Below, one piece after another: positions 8,547-16,781 of a DNA stretch of 64,000 nucleotides. The first letter of the stretch is position 1; each line of letters opens with the position of its first letter. Source of the stretch: Flavobacteriales bacterium. GTDB lineage: Bacteria > Bacteroidota > Bacteroidia > Flavobacteriales > Schleiferiaceae. The notes beneath the pieces were generated by a model. That model was not told the DNA's origin. It did no database searches and saw nothing but the letters and a program-made list of their open reading frames with translations. The position numbers and the translations under genes were made by a program. The DNA lies in contig CP051243.1 in assembly GCA_017795025.1 (NCBI GenBank), forward strand, positions 62,001 through 126,000, in the 5' to 3' direction.

Positions 8547-9610
8547 GCGCGGGAAGTTAAAACCTTTCGGTAGATGGCTAATATCTTATGGGCGGCATCG
8601 GCCCAGCTAAAGTGGTCGTGCAACCATTTACGGTGATCTTCTTGAGCCTCTAGAGCCTTTTGGATAGCTTCCCGAATGGAGTCCGCCTTTTCTACATTCG
8701 CGTAAAAAGCCTTGTCGCCAAACAACTCCCTTGCAATAGGGTGATTATTAACGACTATTTGGCAACCAAAATGAAGGGCCTCTAGGCTAGCGAGGCCGGT
8801 GCTTTCGTAATGGCTCGGTAAAACGTGGACCTTAGCTTTGTTGTACATAGAGGCACATTCTTCGTGATTGCGATCGGCGTGAAACAACACCTTAGGTCCG
8901 GCCAAGGATTTACAGTGCTTAAGGTAGCCTTGATGGGCAGGTGCCGCATCTCCCACTAAATGAAGTTTCCAGCTACTGCCGGTTTGGGCCTCAATGAGCT
9001 TGGCTTGATTTTTAAGGGGTTCGATACGTGCTACACAGAGGACATCCTTCTTTTCTTGCGCAGGGTTTAAAGGCGGTAGATGTTCGGTACCCAGTCGAAT
9101 CACTTTATGGTTTCCGGCAAAAGGATATTCTTTAACAATAAGTCCTAGCTCACTTTCAGACGCAGTGATGAGGTAATCACAACGATCCAAAATTTTGCGG
9201 ATGCTGCCGCTCTGACCTTCTAGGAGGTAGGAAATTCCTGGCCAGGCATCGCGCCCCTTTAAAGCTCGGGCAATTAGCTTGAGGTATTCGAGGCCGTTTT
9301 GACCGATGAGTTGCTGCAGTCGGGCTCTTAAACGAGAGGCCTTGCGATCGGCAATGGAATAATCTACGTAAATGCTCGAAACAATAATCGGAAGCTCCGA
9401 TTTTAAAAGGGGAATCAGCGCGGCCGGGCGGGTGAGGCCATAAAAATGAATAAGGTCGAATTCTGCTAAATCCTGGCTGCCGTCCCATAAACTGGTGCTC
9501 ACCCCGTTCTTTTGCAGGTAAACCCGGTTTTGCTGCAGGTGTAGGGTGTCTCCCCCTGGCTGACTTATCAGGTTTGGGCGAGAAACAAATAGAACTCTGG
9601 GACCTTTCAT
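8543..9610 (-). CDS. GT4 family glycosyltransferase
   Basis: A 355-residue GT-B glycosyltransferase. From ATG 9610 it opens MKGPRVLFVSRPNLISQPGGDT, the usual beta1-loop of a GT4 N-terminal domain; an in-frame start at 9676 would add 22 residues not typical of the family and is rejected. The C-terminal domain has LCVARIEPLKNQ and the donor-site block HYESTGLASLEALHFG. The stop overlaps the next gene's start by four bases. Likely function: one sugar transfer in polysaccharide or glycolipid assembly together with its neighbour. Confidence 0.86.
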   Translation of the reverse strand: MKGPRVLFVSRPNLISQPGGDTLHLQQNRVYLQKNGVSTSLWDGSQDLAEFDLIHFYGLTRPAALIPLLKSELPIIVSSIYVDYSIADRKASRLRARLQQLIGQNGLEYLKLIARALKGRDAWPGISYLLEGQSGSIRKILDRCDYLITASESELGLIVKEYPFAGNHKVIRLGTEHLPPLNPAQEKKDVLCVARIEPLKNQAKLIEAQTGSSWKLHLVGDAAPAHQGYLKHCKSLAGPKVLFHADRNHEECASMYNKAKVHVLPSHYESTGLASLEALHFGCQIVVNNHPIARELFGDKAFYANVEKADSIREAIQKALEAQEDHRKWLHDHFSWADAAHKILAIYRKVLTSRA

Positions 9611-9635
9611 TATAAAGTCTAATCTAATCAAAGAA

Positions 9636-10154
9636 TCAGGAACCGGGAACCAGCTTGGCCCGAATTTGTGCGGCAATAATGCCTCCCAGGATACTTTTGA
9701 TGATTAAACCCGGAATAAGGTGGACCAAGGTGCTCCAAAGCTTGGCCCCTGGCAATTGGAAATAGAGCACTAGAAAACCGGGAATCAAAAGGATTAAATG
9801 AGCACGAAGGAAGATAAGCATGCCTCGAAAAAAGTTTAATTCCTCTTTTTCAATGGCATAGGAAACATAGGCGGCGCAAATAACAAAACCCCAAAGGAAG
9901 CCGGCGGTAGCGCCAATAAGTTTTTCCCAACCGTAACTGTGATGACCAAAAACGGGTAAGCCCAATGCGCCTAAAGCCAAATAAATTAGAACAACCCCCA
10001 CAGACCAGCGCCAAGGAAGTAAGCTCGCCCCAATGAAGATCACGAAGGTTTGCAAGGTGAGGGGAATGGGGCCAAGGTCTATGCTCCATGGGGCAAGTAA
10101 AAGAATGGCAATTAAAACGCCTAGACTAATTTTTAGTGGGGATGCTTGCTCCAT
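9636..10154 (-). CDS. bioY: Biotin transporter BioY
   Basis: The substrate-binding S component of an energy-coupling-factor biotin importer. The 172-residue product has five to six hydrophobic segments and the BioY signatures GPIPLTLQTFVIFIGASLL (about 29-47), a P.FG glycine turn near 68, and GATAGFLWGFV near 82, which line the biotin pocket. It starts inside the end of the MATE gene (29-bp overlap). No biotin synthesis genes are in the window, and ECF ATPase components are not nearby, which is normal for group II or solitary BioY. Confidence 0.9.
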   Translation of the reverse strand: MEQASPLKISLGVLIAILLLAPWSIDLGPIPLTLQTFVIFIGASLLPWRWSVGVVLIYLALGALGLPVFGHHSYGWEKLIGATAGFLWGFVICAAYVSYAIEKEELNFFRGMLIFLRAHLILLIPGFLVLYFQLPGAKLWSTLVHLIPGLIIKSILGGIIAAQIRAKLVPGS

Positions 10155-11493
10155 CGTGGTATAGTTTGAGTAGTTGCTTGGTTTTTACTTCGAAGCGCCA
10201 AGTTAGTAAGCAAGAAGCAACTATAAGCCCTAATGCTAAACCGTACCAGATTCCTAAAGCGCCATAAGCCAATTTGAAACCAAAGAAATAGGAACTTCCT
10301 AGGGCGATTATCCAGTAGGAGATGAGCACAATTAGGGTGGGGATGCGCGTTTCGGAAAGTCCGCGTAAGGCGGCCAATACGGCGACTTGCATACCGTCAA
10401 AAAGTTGAAAGGCAACCGCCACAATCAAAAGTTTGGAGGCTAAGTTTAAAACCCTTGGGTCCTCACTGTAAAAAGTAGGTAGGTAATCGCGGCCAAAGTA
10501 GAAAACCAAACCAGAGACAGCCATTAAACCCAACATTAGAACGAAGTTGGTATGGGCTGCCATTCTTAGGGCAGGAATATTACCAGCCCCTAATTGGTTG
10601 CTTACCCGAACATTCGCAGCTGCTCCAATGCCGCTAGCAGCCATATAACTTACCGATGCCAGCGAAATCGCAATTTGATGTGCAGCTAATGATTCGGCAT
10701 CAATCCAACCCGCCATTACGGCCGCCAGGGCAAAAGCCGACACTTCAAAGATGAATTGTAAACCAGAGGGAACACCAATATCCAGGAGTTTTTTGAAGTG
10801 CTTCCATTGGGTTTCAGCCCATTTAATGCCCTCCGTATAAATGCGAAAAGCTGGTTTTCTGAAAACGTAAATCGCCATTACAACGGCCATGATGATTCGA
10901 GCGATTAAGGTGGCAATTCCAGCACCTTCTAAGCCTAAAGCGGGGAAGCCCCAATTTCCGTAGATCAGTAAATAGTTAAGGCCAATATTTAAGAGATTGG
11001 CCCCAATACTCACGAGCATAGCCACGCGGGTGTCACTCAAACCCTCTGCAAATTGCTTAAAGGTTAAAAAGACCAATAAAGGAACCAAACTAAATGAAAT
11101 GATTTGGTAGTATCCCTTCGCGGTAGCGAGCACCTCAGGTTCCTGCCCCATCACATCTAAAAATTGTTCGAGGATAAGCAAGAGCACGAATATCAAAAGG
11201 GCGAAAGCAGTGTTAAGGTAAATTCCGTGTTTTAGAAAGCTTCGTGCTTTTTCGGGTTTGTTCTCACCATCGGCATTAGCTACTGGGGTGGTTAATCCAA
11301 AGGCCAAACCAATACCAAAAACCATAGGTACTACAAAAACCGAATTGGCAAAGGCGCCGGCCGCTAGGGGAATCGTTCCCAAGGCACCAATCATGATGCT
11401 ATCTGCCAAGCCTACCATTACATGACCAATTTGACCGAGCATCACTGGCCAGGCCAAACTTATATTTTTTCGGAAATGCTCTTTGCGGGTCAT
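10126..11493 (-). CDS. MATE family multidrug/Na+ exporter
   Basis: A 455-residue inner-membrane antiporter with about twelve hydrophobic segments in two homologous halves, as in NorM/MATE proteins. The start of each half is recognisable: SLAWPVMLGQIGHVMVGLADSIMIG near residue 13 (two short motifs PVMLGQ and VGLADSIMIG), and PSGLQFIFEVSAFALAAVMAG in the second. I prefer ATG 11493 (MTRKEHFRKN) over 11568 because the longer form adds 25 atypical residues and a TACTTTTG promoter box ends 20 bp upstream of 11493. The gene overlaps bioY by 29 bp, so they are likely one transcript. The substrate is unknown. Confidence 0.9.
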   Translation of the reverse strand: MTRKEHFRKNISLAWPVMLGQIGHVMVGLADSIMIGALGTIPLAAGAFANSVFVVPMVFGIGLAFGLTTPVANADGENKPEKARSFLKHGIYLNTAFALLIFVLLLILEQFLDVMGQEPEVLATAKGYYQIISFSLVPLLVFLTFKQFAEGLSDTRVAMLVSIGANLLNIGLNYLLIYGNWGFPALGLEGAGIATLIARIIMAVVMAIYVFRKPAFRIYTEGIKWAETQWKHFKKLLDIGVPSGLQFIFEVSAFALAAVMAGWIDAESLAAHQIAISLASVSYMAASGIGAAANVRVSNQLGAGNIPALRMAAHTNFVLMLGLMAVSGLVFYFGRDYLPTFYSEDPRVLNLASKLLIVAVAFQLFDGMQVAVLAALRGLSETRIPTLIVLISYWIIALGSSYFFGFKLAYGALGIWYGLALGLIVASCLLTWRFEVKTKQLLKLYHDGASIPTKN

Positions 11494-11513
11494 GGAATAG
11501 GGATAAAGGCGGG

Positions 11514-11521
11514 CAAAAGTA
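11514..11521 (-). promoter_or_regulatory. -7 promoter box of the MATE gene
   Basis: TACTTTTG on the minus strand matches the Bacteroidota -7 consensus TAnnTTTG exactly. The expected transcript start lies about 15 bp before ATG 11493. The -33 position at the standard spacing reads TTC rather than TTG, so only half of the promoter is well supported. Confidence 0.5.
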
Positions 11522-11655
11522 GCAAATCCGTCAAGCTTCGGAATTTGAATTCCCAGTGAGATGAGCACACAAAATTCCCAGATGCGTTTTTTAGAGCACC
11601 TCCGACCGATAAGCTAAGATTGCTGAGGAGGGGGAAAAGTTCTGAATCGAACAAT

Positions 11656-11663
11656 TATATTTG
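11656..11663 (+). promoter_or_regulatory. -7 promoter box of the MNT gene
   Basis: TATATTTG matches TAnnTTTG exactly. The expected start site lies at about 11668, essentially on ATG 11667, which predicts a leaderless or near-leaderless mRNA. I see no TTG at the normal -33 distance. Confidence 0.45.
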
Positions 11664-11666
11664 TGT

Positions 11667-11969
11667 ATGATCCTTTCCAAAGAATACATCTTGGATAATT
11701 TGAGAGCAAGAATGCCTGAAATACAACAGCGCTTTCATGTTCAGAACATGGCTCTGTTTGGATCTTATGCACGGGATGAAGCTACGGAGGAAAGCGATCT
11801 TGATTTTTTGGTGGAGTTCGATGTTCCTTTGGAGCAATACATTCAAAACCATCAGGCACTTCGCGAGTTTTTGCAAAATGAATTCAATCGTTCCGTGGAT
11901 TTAGCTAACCCCAAATCCCTAAAGGAGTTTTATCGTCAGAAAATTTTAAGTCAAGCGATAAATGTTTGA
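11667..11969 (+). CDS. Orphan MNT-type nucleotidyltransferase domain protein
   Basis: A 100-residue minimal nucleotidyltransferase. The catalytic signature GSYARDEATEESDLDFLVEF (about 31-50) has the GSxxR helix and the paired aspartates SDLDFL; the third acidic residue probably lies in RSVDLANP near 78. In MNT/HEPN toxin-antitoxin pairs the MNT protein is the antitoxin and modifies or blocks a HEPN (DUF86) RNase toxin. No HEPN gene is found on either side; the next 288 bp hold only a repeat/hairpin element. It is therefore an orphan MNT, either a remnant or acting on a partner elsewhere. ATG 11667 is chosen over TTG 11661. Confidence 0.8.
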   Translation: MILSKEYILDNLRARMPEIQQRFHVQNMALFGSYARDEATEESDLDFLVEFDVPLEQYIQNHQALREFLQNEFNRSVDLANPKSLKEFYRQKILSQAINV

Positions 11970-12058
11970 AAAGGATTCAGTAGCCCCAAATCAAAAAGAA
12001 GATTAAAGCACTTCTTTAAAGGCTAGCTCTTATTCGTACAAGACTTCCAATAAAAACA

Positions 12059-12124
12059 TGCGGAAGAACGACACCAATCATGCGGAAGAAAGTGGTCGTT
12101 CTTGCGGAAGAAACACCGCAAACA
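12059..12124. repeat. Three 22-bp-phased repeats with 10-bp identical cores
   Basis: The core TGCGGAAGAA occurs at 12059, 12081 and 12103, exactly 22 bp apart; the 12 bp between cores differ. Two DNA turns of spacing place the cores on one face of the helix. A 9-bp perfect inverted repeat (AAGAACGAC 12064-12072 / GTCGTTCTT 12095-12103) joins cores 1 and 3 around core 2. The element lies in the 288-bp gap after the MNT gene. It could be a protein-binding array or a structured RNA. Confidence 0.65.
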
Positions 12125-12140
12125 TGCTGATGTTTTTTTT
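12120..12140 (+). terminator. Probable intrinsic terminator after the repeat element
   Basis: AAACAT (12120-12125) / ATGTTT (12130-12135) with a 4-nt loop, ending in eight T (12133-12140). The stem is short and AT-rich, but the tetraloop and T-tract fit a terminator for the MNT transcript or for a small RNA made from the repeat element. Confidence 0.5.
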
Positions 12141-12257
12141 GATAGTAGGGGGCGCTGAAATTCAGAAAATTAGCAGAGCCCTTTTTAAGCTAGGAAAATA
12201 ATATTGGTCAGGAATAAAAACCCGAGTGCTGGGTCATTAGAGGATGGGCCTAAGCGC

Positions 12258-12488
12258 CTAAGCTTCCGCTTCCAAGCGTTGCATTTCTCTTTCGTAGAAG
12301 GCCTCAGCCGTTTCCATTAAGGAGGCAATTTCATTCACCAATTCCTCTTCTTCTCCTTCGAGTTCGTCCATCCATTCTACATCATCGCCCTGAATGTCCC
12401 AAACAAAACGGGGGTATTGAGTATGTACAATAAAGAGACTATTGGGATGGTCGGTATTATCGGCTAATAAAAAATGAGGTAGTTCCAT
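12258..12488 (-). CDS. Small acidic conserved hypothetical protein
   Basis: A 76-residue protein with no recognised domain. The first half is beta-like with aromatic residues (SLFIVHTQYPRFVWDIQ, about 17-33). The second half is a strongly acidic helix (DELEGEEEELVNEIASLMETAE). There are no membrane segments or cysteines. ATG 12488 is the only plausible start. It lies downstream of the sigma54 activator on the same strand with a 48-bp gap, so it may be the last gene of that operon. Coding is supported by length, composition and position, not by a known family. Confidence 0.6.
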   Translation of the reverse strand: MELPHFLLADNTDHPNSLFIVHTQYPRFVWDIQGDDVEWMDELEGEEEELVNEIASLMETAEAFYEREMQRLEAEA

Positions 12489-12536
12489 GACTTAGTAGGT
12501 TGATAATGAAAGATATAAAAAATACCTTGACTAGAT

Positions 12537-13700
12537 TTATTTACGAGCAAATTTTTCCACGGCCTCCGCGCTTACTTCTTCGCCACCTAAAATTATAAGG
12601 CGTTCCACCACATTGCGTAATTCGCGAATATTCCCGGTCCAGTCTAAAGCTTGCAGTGCTTTATAGGCTTCAGCCGAAAATTTCTTAGGTGCCGTGCCTT
12701 GTTCTTTCGCAATTTCTGCGGCAAAATGCTCGGTTAGTAAAGGAATATCTTCTTTGCGATCGTTTAAGGCAGGGACCTTAATTAAGATTACACTGAGGCG
12801 GTGATAAAGGTCTTCGCGGAAATTCCCATCGGCAATTTCCTTTTGGAGGTCTTTATTGGTAGCCGCTAAAACGCGGACATCTACTTTAACTTCTTTATCG
12901 CTACCTACTGGACTTACCTTACCTTCTTGCAGGGCACGCAGCACTTTGGCTTGGGCCGAGAGGCTCATGTCGCCAATTTCATCTAAAAAAATAGTTCCGC
13001 CATTAGCTTGCTCGAACTTGCCCGCACGGTCCTTTACGGCCGAGGTAAAGGCACCTTTTTTATGTCCAAAAAGTTCGCTTTCGATAAGCTCCGAGGGGAT
13101 GGCTGCACAGTTTACTTCGATCATAGGACCTTTGCTGCGCTCACTTTTTTGATGAATCCAATGGGCCACCAACTCTTTACCCGTGCCATTGGGTCCGGTA
13201 ATTAAGACCCGAGCCTCGGTGGGAGCTACCTTTTCGATGAGCTCCTTAATTTCGTTAAGCGCGGCACTTTCCCCAATCATCCGGTATTTGCGACTTACCT
13301 TTTTTCGTAGGGTTTTATTTTCCTTCTCTAAGGTATTGCGATCGAGGGCATTGCGAACCGTGTTGAGGAGGCGGTTTAAATCAGGGGGTTTGGAGATGTA
13401 GTCGTAGGCCCCTTTACGCATGGTATCCACCGCTGTTTCCAAATCACCATGACCGGAAATCATCACGACGGTAGTTTCGGGATGCTTTTCACGGATGTGC
13501 TCCAGTACCTCAATGCCATCCATGCCAGGCATTTTGATATCACATAAAACCAAGTCATGCTCCTCGGCAGCTAGGATATCAATCGCCGCCTTGCCATGCT
13601 CAGCTTCTGAAATTTGATAGGATTTATTTTCGTCTTGCAAGATGTTACGCAAGACATTGCGGATTGCTTTTTCGTCTTCTACAAGGAGGATTTTTGCCAT
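12537..13700 (-). CDS. Sigma54-type response regulator without DNA-binding domain
   Basis: An NtrC-family activator of 387 residues. The receiver domain (1-120) has the acidic pocket ED at 9-10, the phosphoacceptor Asp54 in LCDIKMPG, and the switch lysine in ISKPP. The AAA+ domain (about 140-370) has Walker A GPNGTGKE, Walker B TIFLDEIGDM and the sigma54-contact loop GAFTSA (usually GAFTGA). The protein ends at EKFARK just after the AAA+ lid, so the Fis-type helix-turn-helix of NtrC is missing. Such activators may act from solution or through a partner. No histidine kinase is adjacent. Its start overlaps the ppx gene by 22 bp, which makes it a distal gene of the grpE operon. Confidence 0.9.
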   Translation of the reverse strand: MAKILLVEDEKAIRNVLRNILQDENKSYQISEAEHGKAAIDILAAEEHDLVLCDIKMPGMDGIEVLEHIREKHPETTVVMISGHGDLETAVDTMRKGAYDYISKPPDLNRLLNTVRNALDRNTLEKENKTLRKKVSRKYRMIGESAALNEIKELIEKVAPTEARVLITGPNGTGKELVAHWIHQKSERSKGPMIEVNCAAIPSELIESELFGHKKGAFTSAVKDRAGKFEQANGGTIFLDEIGDMSLSAQAKVLRALQEGKVSPVGSDKEVKVDVRVLAATNKDLQKEIADGNFREDLYHRLSVILIKVPALNDRKEDIPLLTEHFAAEIAKEQGTAPKKFSAEAYKALQALDWTGNIRELRNVVERLIILGGEEVSAEAVEKFARK

Positions 13701-14623
13701 TGCTCCGAATCGTTTTCGAGGCTGTAATATAAGCCTTCTTTTAGAGCGTAATTACATTGCTGTAAAAGCCTTATCCCAAATCTTTTAATAATGTAATTGA
13801 TTTCTATGCAGGCCATAACAATCATGTCGGCGCGCATTGGAATCATCCCCGGTGTATTTAGGCGCTCCTCGAAAGTCGATTTTAACATTCTGTTCGCTAC
13901 GTTCATGTACTCATGCATAGAAAAAGTGTAGCTGGTTTCGTCTTCCTCAAAACGGGAGGTGCGGAATATTTCGGCACACATTTGAGCCAAGGTGTCAAAG
14001 CTCCCGCTGCTACCAATTAGTACGCGCGGAAACTCTTTACCGGCAGCTTCCTTTAATGGCGCTAACACTTCATCGAGATAATCTTCGATGGCTTCAATTT
14101 CTTCGGGTAGGATTGGGTCGGCGGGCCTAAAGCGATTAAGCATCACACTACTTCCTAAGGCGAAGGAGGCTTGCCAAACCGGCTTTTTATCGCGGAGCAA
14201 AATAAACTCTGTGGATCCGCCACCGATATCCATTATTAAGCTTCCCGCATCCTTAAATTCAATACCCTGCTTAACGCCTTCATAAATCAATTGCGCTTCG
14301 GTATTGCCATCAATCACATTGATTTTAATGCCCAAATCCTTTTCAGCCGCTTGAACCAAATCAGTGCCATTAGGAGCAGTGCGAACCGCAGCGGTTGCTA
14401 CGGCATAAAGGGCATCCACTTCCCAGTCTAGAGCGGTTTGCTTATGCTGAGCCAAAGCGTCCAAGGCTCTAGTTTGGGCCGCCTCGCTAATTAGTAAATC
14501 TTCACCGGCACCTTCGGCTAGGCGAACCGGAATTTTGGTGTTAAACAAGGTGCGGTTTTCGGCCTGTGAGCGGATCAACAAATTAAAAGTGTTGGTACCG
14601 CAATCAATAATGGCTATTTTCAT
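13679..14623 (-). CDS. Ppx/GppA family phosphatase (exopolyphosphatase-like)
   Basis: A 314-residue ASKHA-fold phosphatase that hydrolyses terminal phosphates of polyphosphate and/or pppGpp. Visible motifs are the phosphate-1 loop IDCGTNTFNLLI at the N-terminus, the acidic YEGVKQG segment, and the phosphate-2 loop MDIGGGSTEFIL near 140. It has only the two-lobed core and lacks the C-terminal HD-like domains of E. coli Ppx (about 510 residues). Cytoplasmic. It overlaps mscS by four bases and the response regulator by 22 bp. Polyphosphate versus pppGpp preference cannot be read from sequence. Confidence 0.88.
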   Translation of the reverse strand: MKIAIIDCGTNTFNLLIRSQAENRTLFNTKIPVRLAEGAGEDLLISEAAQTRALDALAQHKQTALDWEVDALYAVATAAVRTAPNGTDLVQAAEKDLGIKINVIDGNTEAQLIYEGVKQGIEFKDAGSLIMDIGGGSTEFILLRDKKPVWQASFALGSSVMLNRFRPADPILPEEIEAIEDYLDEVLAPLKEAAGKEFPRVLIGSSGSFDTLAQMCAEIFRTSRFEEDETSYTFSMHEYMNVANRMLKSTFEERLNTPGMIPMRADMIVMACIEINYIIKRFGIRLLQQCNYALKEGLYYSLENDSEQWQKSSL

Positions 14624-15468
14624 TCAGAGTCCTGCTTAGGAGAATTTCGAAACCAAACATCTCTTTGAGGGAAAGGAATGGTAATGTTGTTTTCGCGGAA
14701 TTTTTGGTCAATCGCAAAGCGCAACTGGCTCTTAGTAACCTCAATTCGAAATAAGTTGTGGGAATGGAAGTACACCGAAAAATCTAAGGAGCTATTGCCA
14801 AAATCCTTAAAAAGAACCATCGGCTCGGGCTTCTTTAAAACATCTTTATGCTCCTTTACCACTTCCAATAATATCTTTTTAACTAAAGCCGTATCGCTTC
14901 CATAGGCCACCCCTACCGAAACATCAAAACGGGTTACGCGGTTATTCTGACTCCAATTAATAACATTATCGGCCGTCAACTTAGCATTGGGTACAATAAT
15001 GATGATATTCTCGCGGGTTAAAAGGGTAGTGGTGCGAATCCCCACTTCTTCCACTTGTCCGATAGTGCCGTTTATTTCTACTATATCGCCAGCTGTTACG
15101 GTGCGTTCACTCAAAATAATGAAGCCCGCCACCATGTCTTTAAACAAGTCTTGCAAGCCTAAACCTAAACCTACCAGTACAGCTGTGGAGGAAGCTAAGA
15201 GTACGGTAATGTTAAAGCCTAGAGAGTCTATCGAGGTAAAGATGGCTACAATGTAAATCACATAGGTGGTAACCTGCTGAATAGCATAGGCTTTACCTTG
15301 GTCTAAACGGTCTTTCCGTTGCAGGCGACGTAGGTATTTTAAGAATAACCACCTAAAGAGTAAGGCAATGGTGAAAATCACCACAATCCAAATGATGTTG
15401 CTTACCCGCAGTTCCTTGTCATTAAGGGTGAGTAGCGTAAGGTTTAGAAATTCTTTTACTTGTTCCAT
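14620..15468 (-). CDS. MscS-family mechanosensitive channel
   Basis: A small-conductance mechanosensitive channel of 282 residues that opens on membrane tension and releases solutes during hypo-osmotic shock. Three hydrophobic segments lie in the first 130 residues. The pore-lining TM3 carries the Gly/Ala-rich stretch VLVGLGLGLQDLFKDMVAGF (about 98-117). The beta domain follows with GDIVEINGTIGQVEEVGIRTT and the family's PNAKL..NVINWS. It starts on the stop of the ABC permease and ends in the ppx start, so it is part of the grpE operon. Confidence 0.92.
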   Translation of the reverse strand: MEQVKEFLNLTLLTLNDKELRVSNIIWIVVIFTIALLFRWLFLKYLRRLQRKDRLDQGKAYAIQQVTTYVIYIVAIFTSIDSLGFNITVLLASSTAVLVGLGLGLQDLFKDMVAGFIILSERTVTAGDIVEINGTIGQVEEVGIRTTTLLTRENIIIIVPNAKLTADNVINWSQNNRVTRFDVSVGVAYGSDTALVKKILLEVVKEHKDVLKKPEPMVLFKDFGNSSLDFSVYFHSHNLFRIEVTKSQLRFAIDQKFRENNITIPFPQRDVWFRNSPKQDSE

Positions 15469-16781
15469 TAATTACGGTAACGGGTCCATCGATAAAGTTC
15501 CTTGAAGGTAGGTTTTTTACCATACATCAATATACCCGTGCGGTAAATTTTTGCCGCCAACCAAACTGCAGCTAGGAAAGTGAGGATGAGTAATACCATC
15601 GATAAAGCCTGCTGCCACAGGGGCACATCGAAGGGTATTCGGGCCACCATTACCAAAGGAGAGGTAAGGGGGATTTGCGACATCCATACCGCTAAAGCGC
15701 CATCAGGATTGTCGAGGGCTCTAAGAATTACCAGTAAGCTTAGAATAAGAGGTATAGTAAGGGGCAGCATAAATTGCTGGGAGTCCGCCTCCTTATCTAC
15801 CGCCGAACCGACTGCCGCAAATAAGGCACCGTAAAGCAGGTAGCCCCCAATAAAATAGAAGAGAAAGCTAAAGAGCACATTACTGAAATTTACGGTTTGT
15901 AAACTGCGGTAAATCTCAAAAGCTGGAGTGTCCTGTAAGGCATTTAACTGCTCTGCGCCAGCTTGGGGGTTACCAGTTGCCATGGCGGGATCAATAAAGG
16001 TGGCAGTAAAGATGGTGAAGATCAAGGCCCCCAATCCAATCCAGATTACAAACTGTAATAAGGCCAAGGCTCCAATGCCGATGATTTTACCCATCATCAG
16101 TTCGAAGGGCTTTACACTGGATACCATGAGCTCCATAATGCGATTCGATTTTTCTTCAATCACCCCACGCATTACTTGGGAACCATAAATAAATATGAAG
16201 AGGTAAATGGCAAAGGCACAAACATAACCAATGCCCATTTTTAATAAAGTAGCATTCTCGGTTTCGAGGCCCGCTTCGGTATTGATGACCCTTAAGTTGA
16301 CATTGGTTTTGGTGCGGGCGATAATTCCAGGGTCTACTCCTTCGGCTTTTAATTTTTCTTTCTGAATGTAAGATTCTAGAATATCCTCAAAAAAGCCTTC
16401 TACGGAAAGGCTTACATCTCCGGCCCGAAATAAGCGAATATTGCGCGCTACAAAATCGGGATCACCGCCTTCACTTTTAGGAACATGTAAAAAGGCATAG
16501 TCTCCCGATGATTCGGAAAGCGCCTTGGCTGTTTCGAAGTTAAACTCCTTAGGGTTGAGGTACTTCAGTTTGATTTCATCGGTTCCCTTATGGAAATCCA
16601 TGATGACCGATTCATCCAAAATGGTAATTACCTTTTCATCACCCGGAAGGGTAGCGAGGTAGGCAGGTAAAAACAAAAGCACGGCCATCAGGACCGGTGC
16701 TAAAAAAGTGAGGATGATAAAGGATTTTTTCCGCACCCGCGTGCTAAACTCCCGCTTAATGATCAATCCTAAATTACTCAT
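15468..16781 (-). CDS. ABC-2 type permease (NatB-like)
   Basis: The membrane subunit of an ABC-2 exporter, 437 residues. One N-terminal transmembrane helix (about 22-44) is followed by a roughly 130-residue extracytoplasmic domain and then five to six helices in the C-terminal half. The block GVIEEKSNRIMELMVSS near 210 is the signature of the NatB/YhaP group and contacts the ATPase. Members export Na+ or small organic compounds; the substrate here is unknown. The ATPase partner is encoded immediately upstream with a four-base overlap. Confidence 0.87.
   Translation of the reverse strand: MSNLGLIIKREFSTRVRKKSFIILTFLAPVLMAVLLFLPAYLATLPGDEKVITILDESVIMDFHKGTDEIKLKYLNPKEFNFETAKALSESSGDYAFLHVPKSEGGDPDFVARNIRLFRAGDVSLSVEGFFEDILESYIQKEKLKAEGVDPGIIARTKTNVNLRVINTEAGLETENATLLKMGIGYVCAFAIYLFIFIYGSQVMRGVIEEKSNRIMELMVSSVKPFELMMGKIIGIGALALLQFVIWIGLGALIFTIFTATFIDPAMATGNPQAGAEQLNALQDTPAFEIYRSLQTVNFSNVLFSFLFYFIGGYLLYGALFAAVGSAVDKEADSQQFMLPLTIPLILSLLVILRALDNPDGALAVWMSQIPLTSPLVMVARIPFDVPLWQQALSMVLLILTFLAAVWLAAKIYRTGILMYGKKPTFKELYRWTRYRN

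Noticed and set aside
12059-12124. Short CRISPR-like array
   Set aside because: Only three cores of 10 bp with 12-bp gaps. CRISPR repeats are longer (about 24-47 bp) with about 30-bp spacers, and no cas genes are present.
12058-12201. 47-codon ORF reading through the 22-bp repeats
   Set aside because: It covers the hairpin and the terminator-like T-tract, has no homologous look and no promoter, and the repeat phase is 22 bp (not a multiple of 3), so the repeated core is read in different frames.
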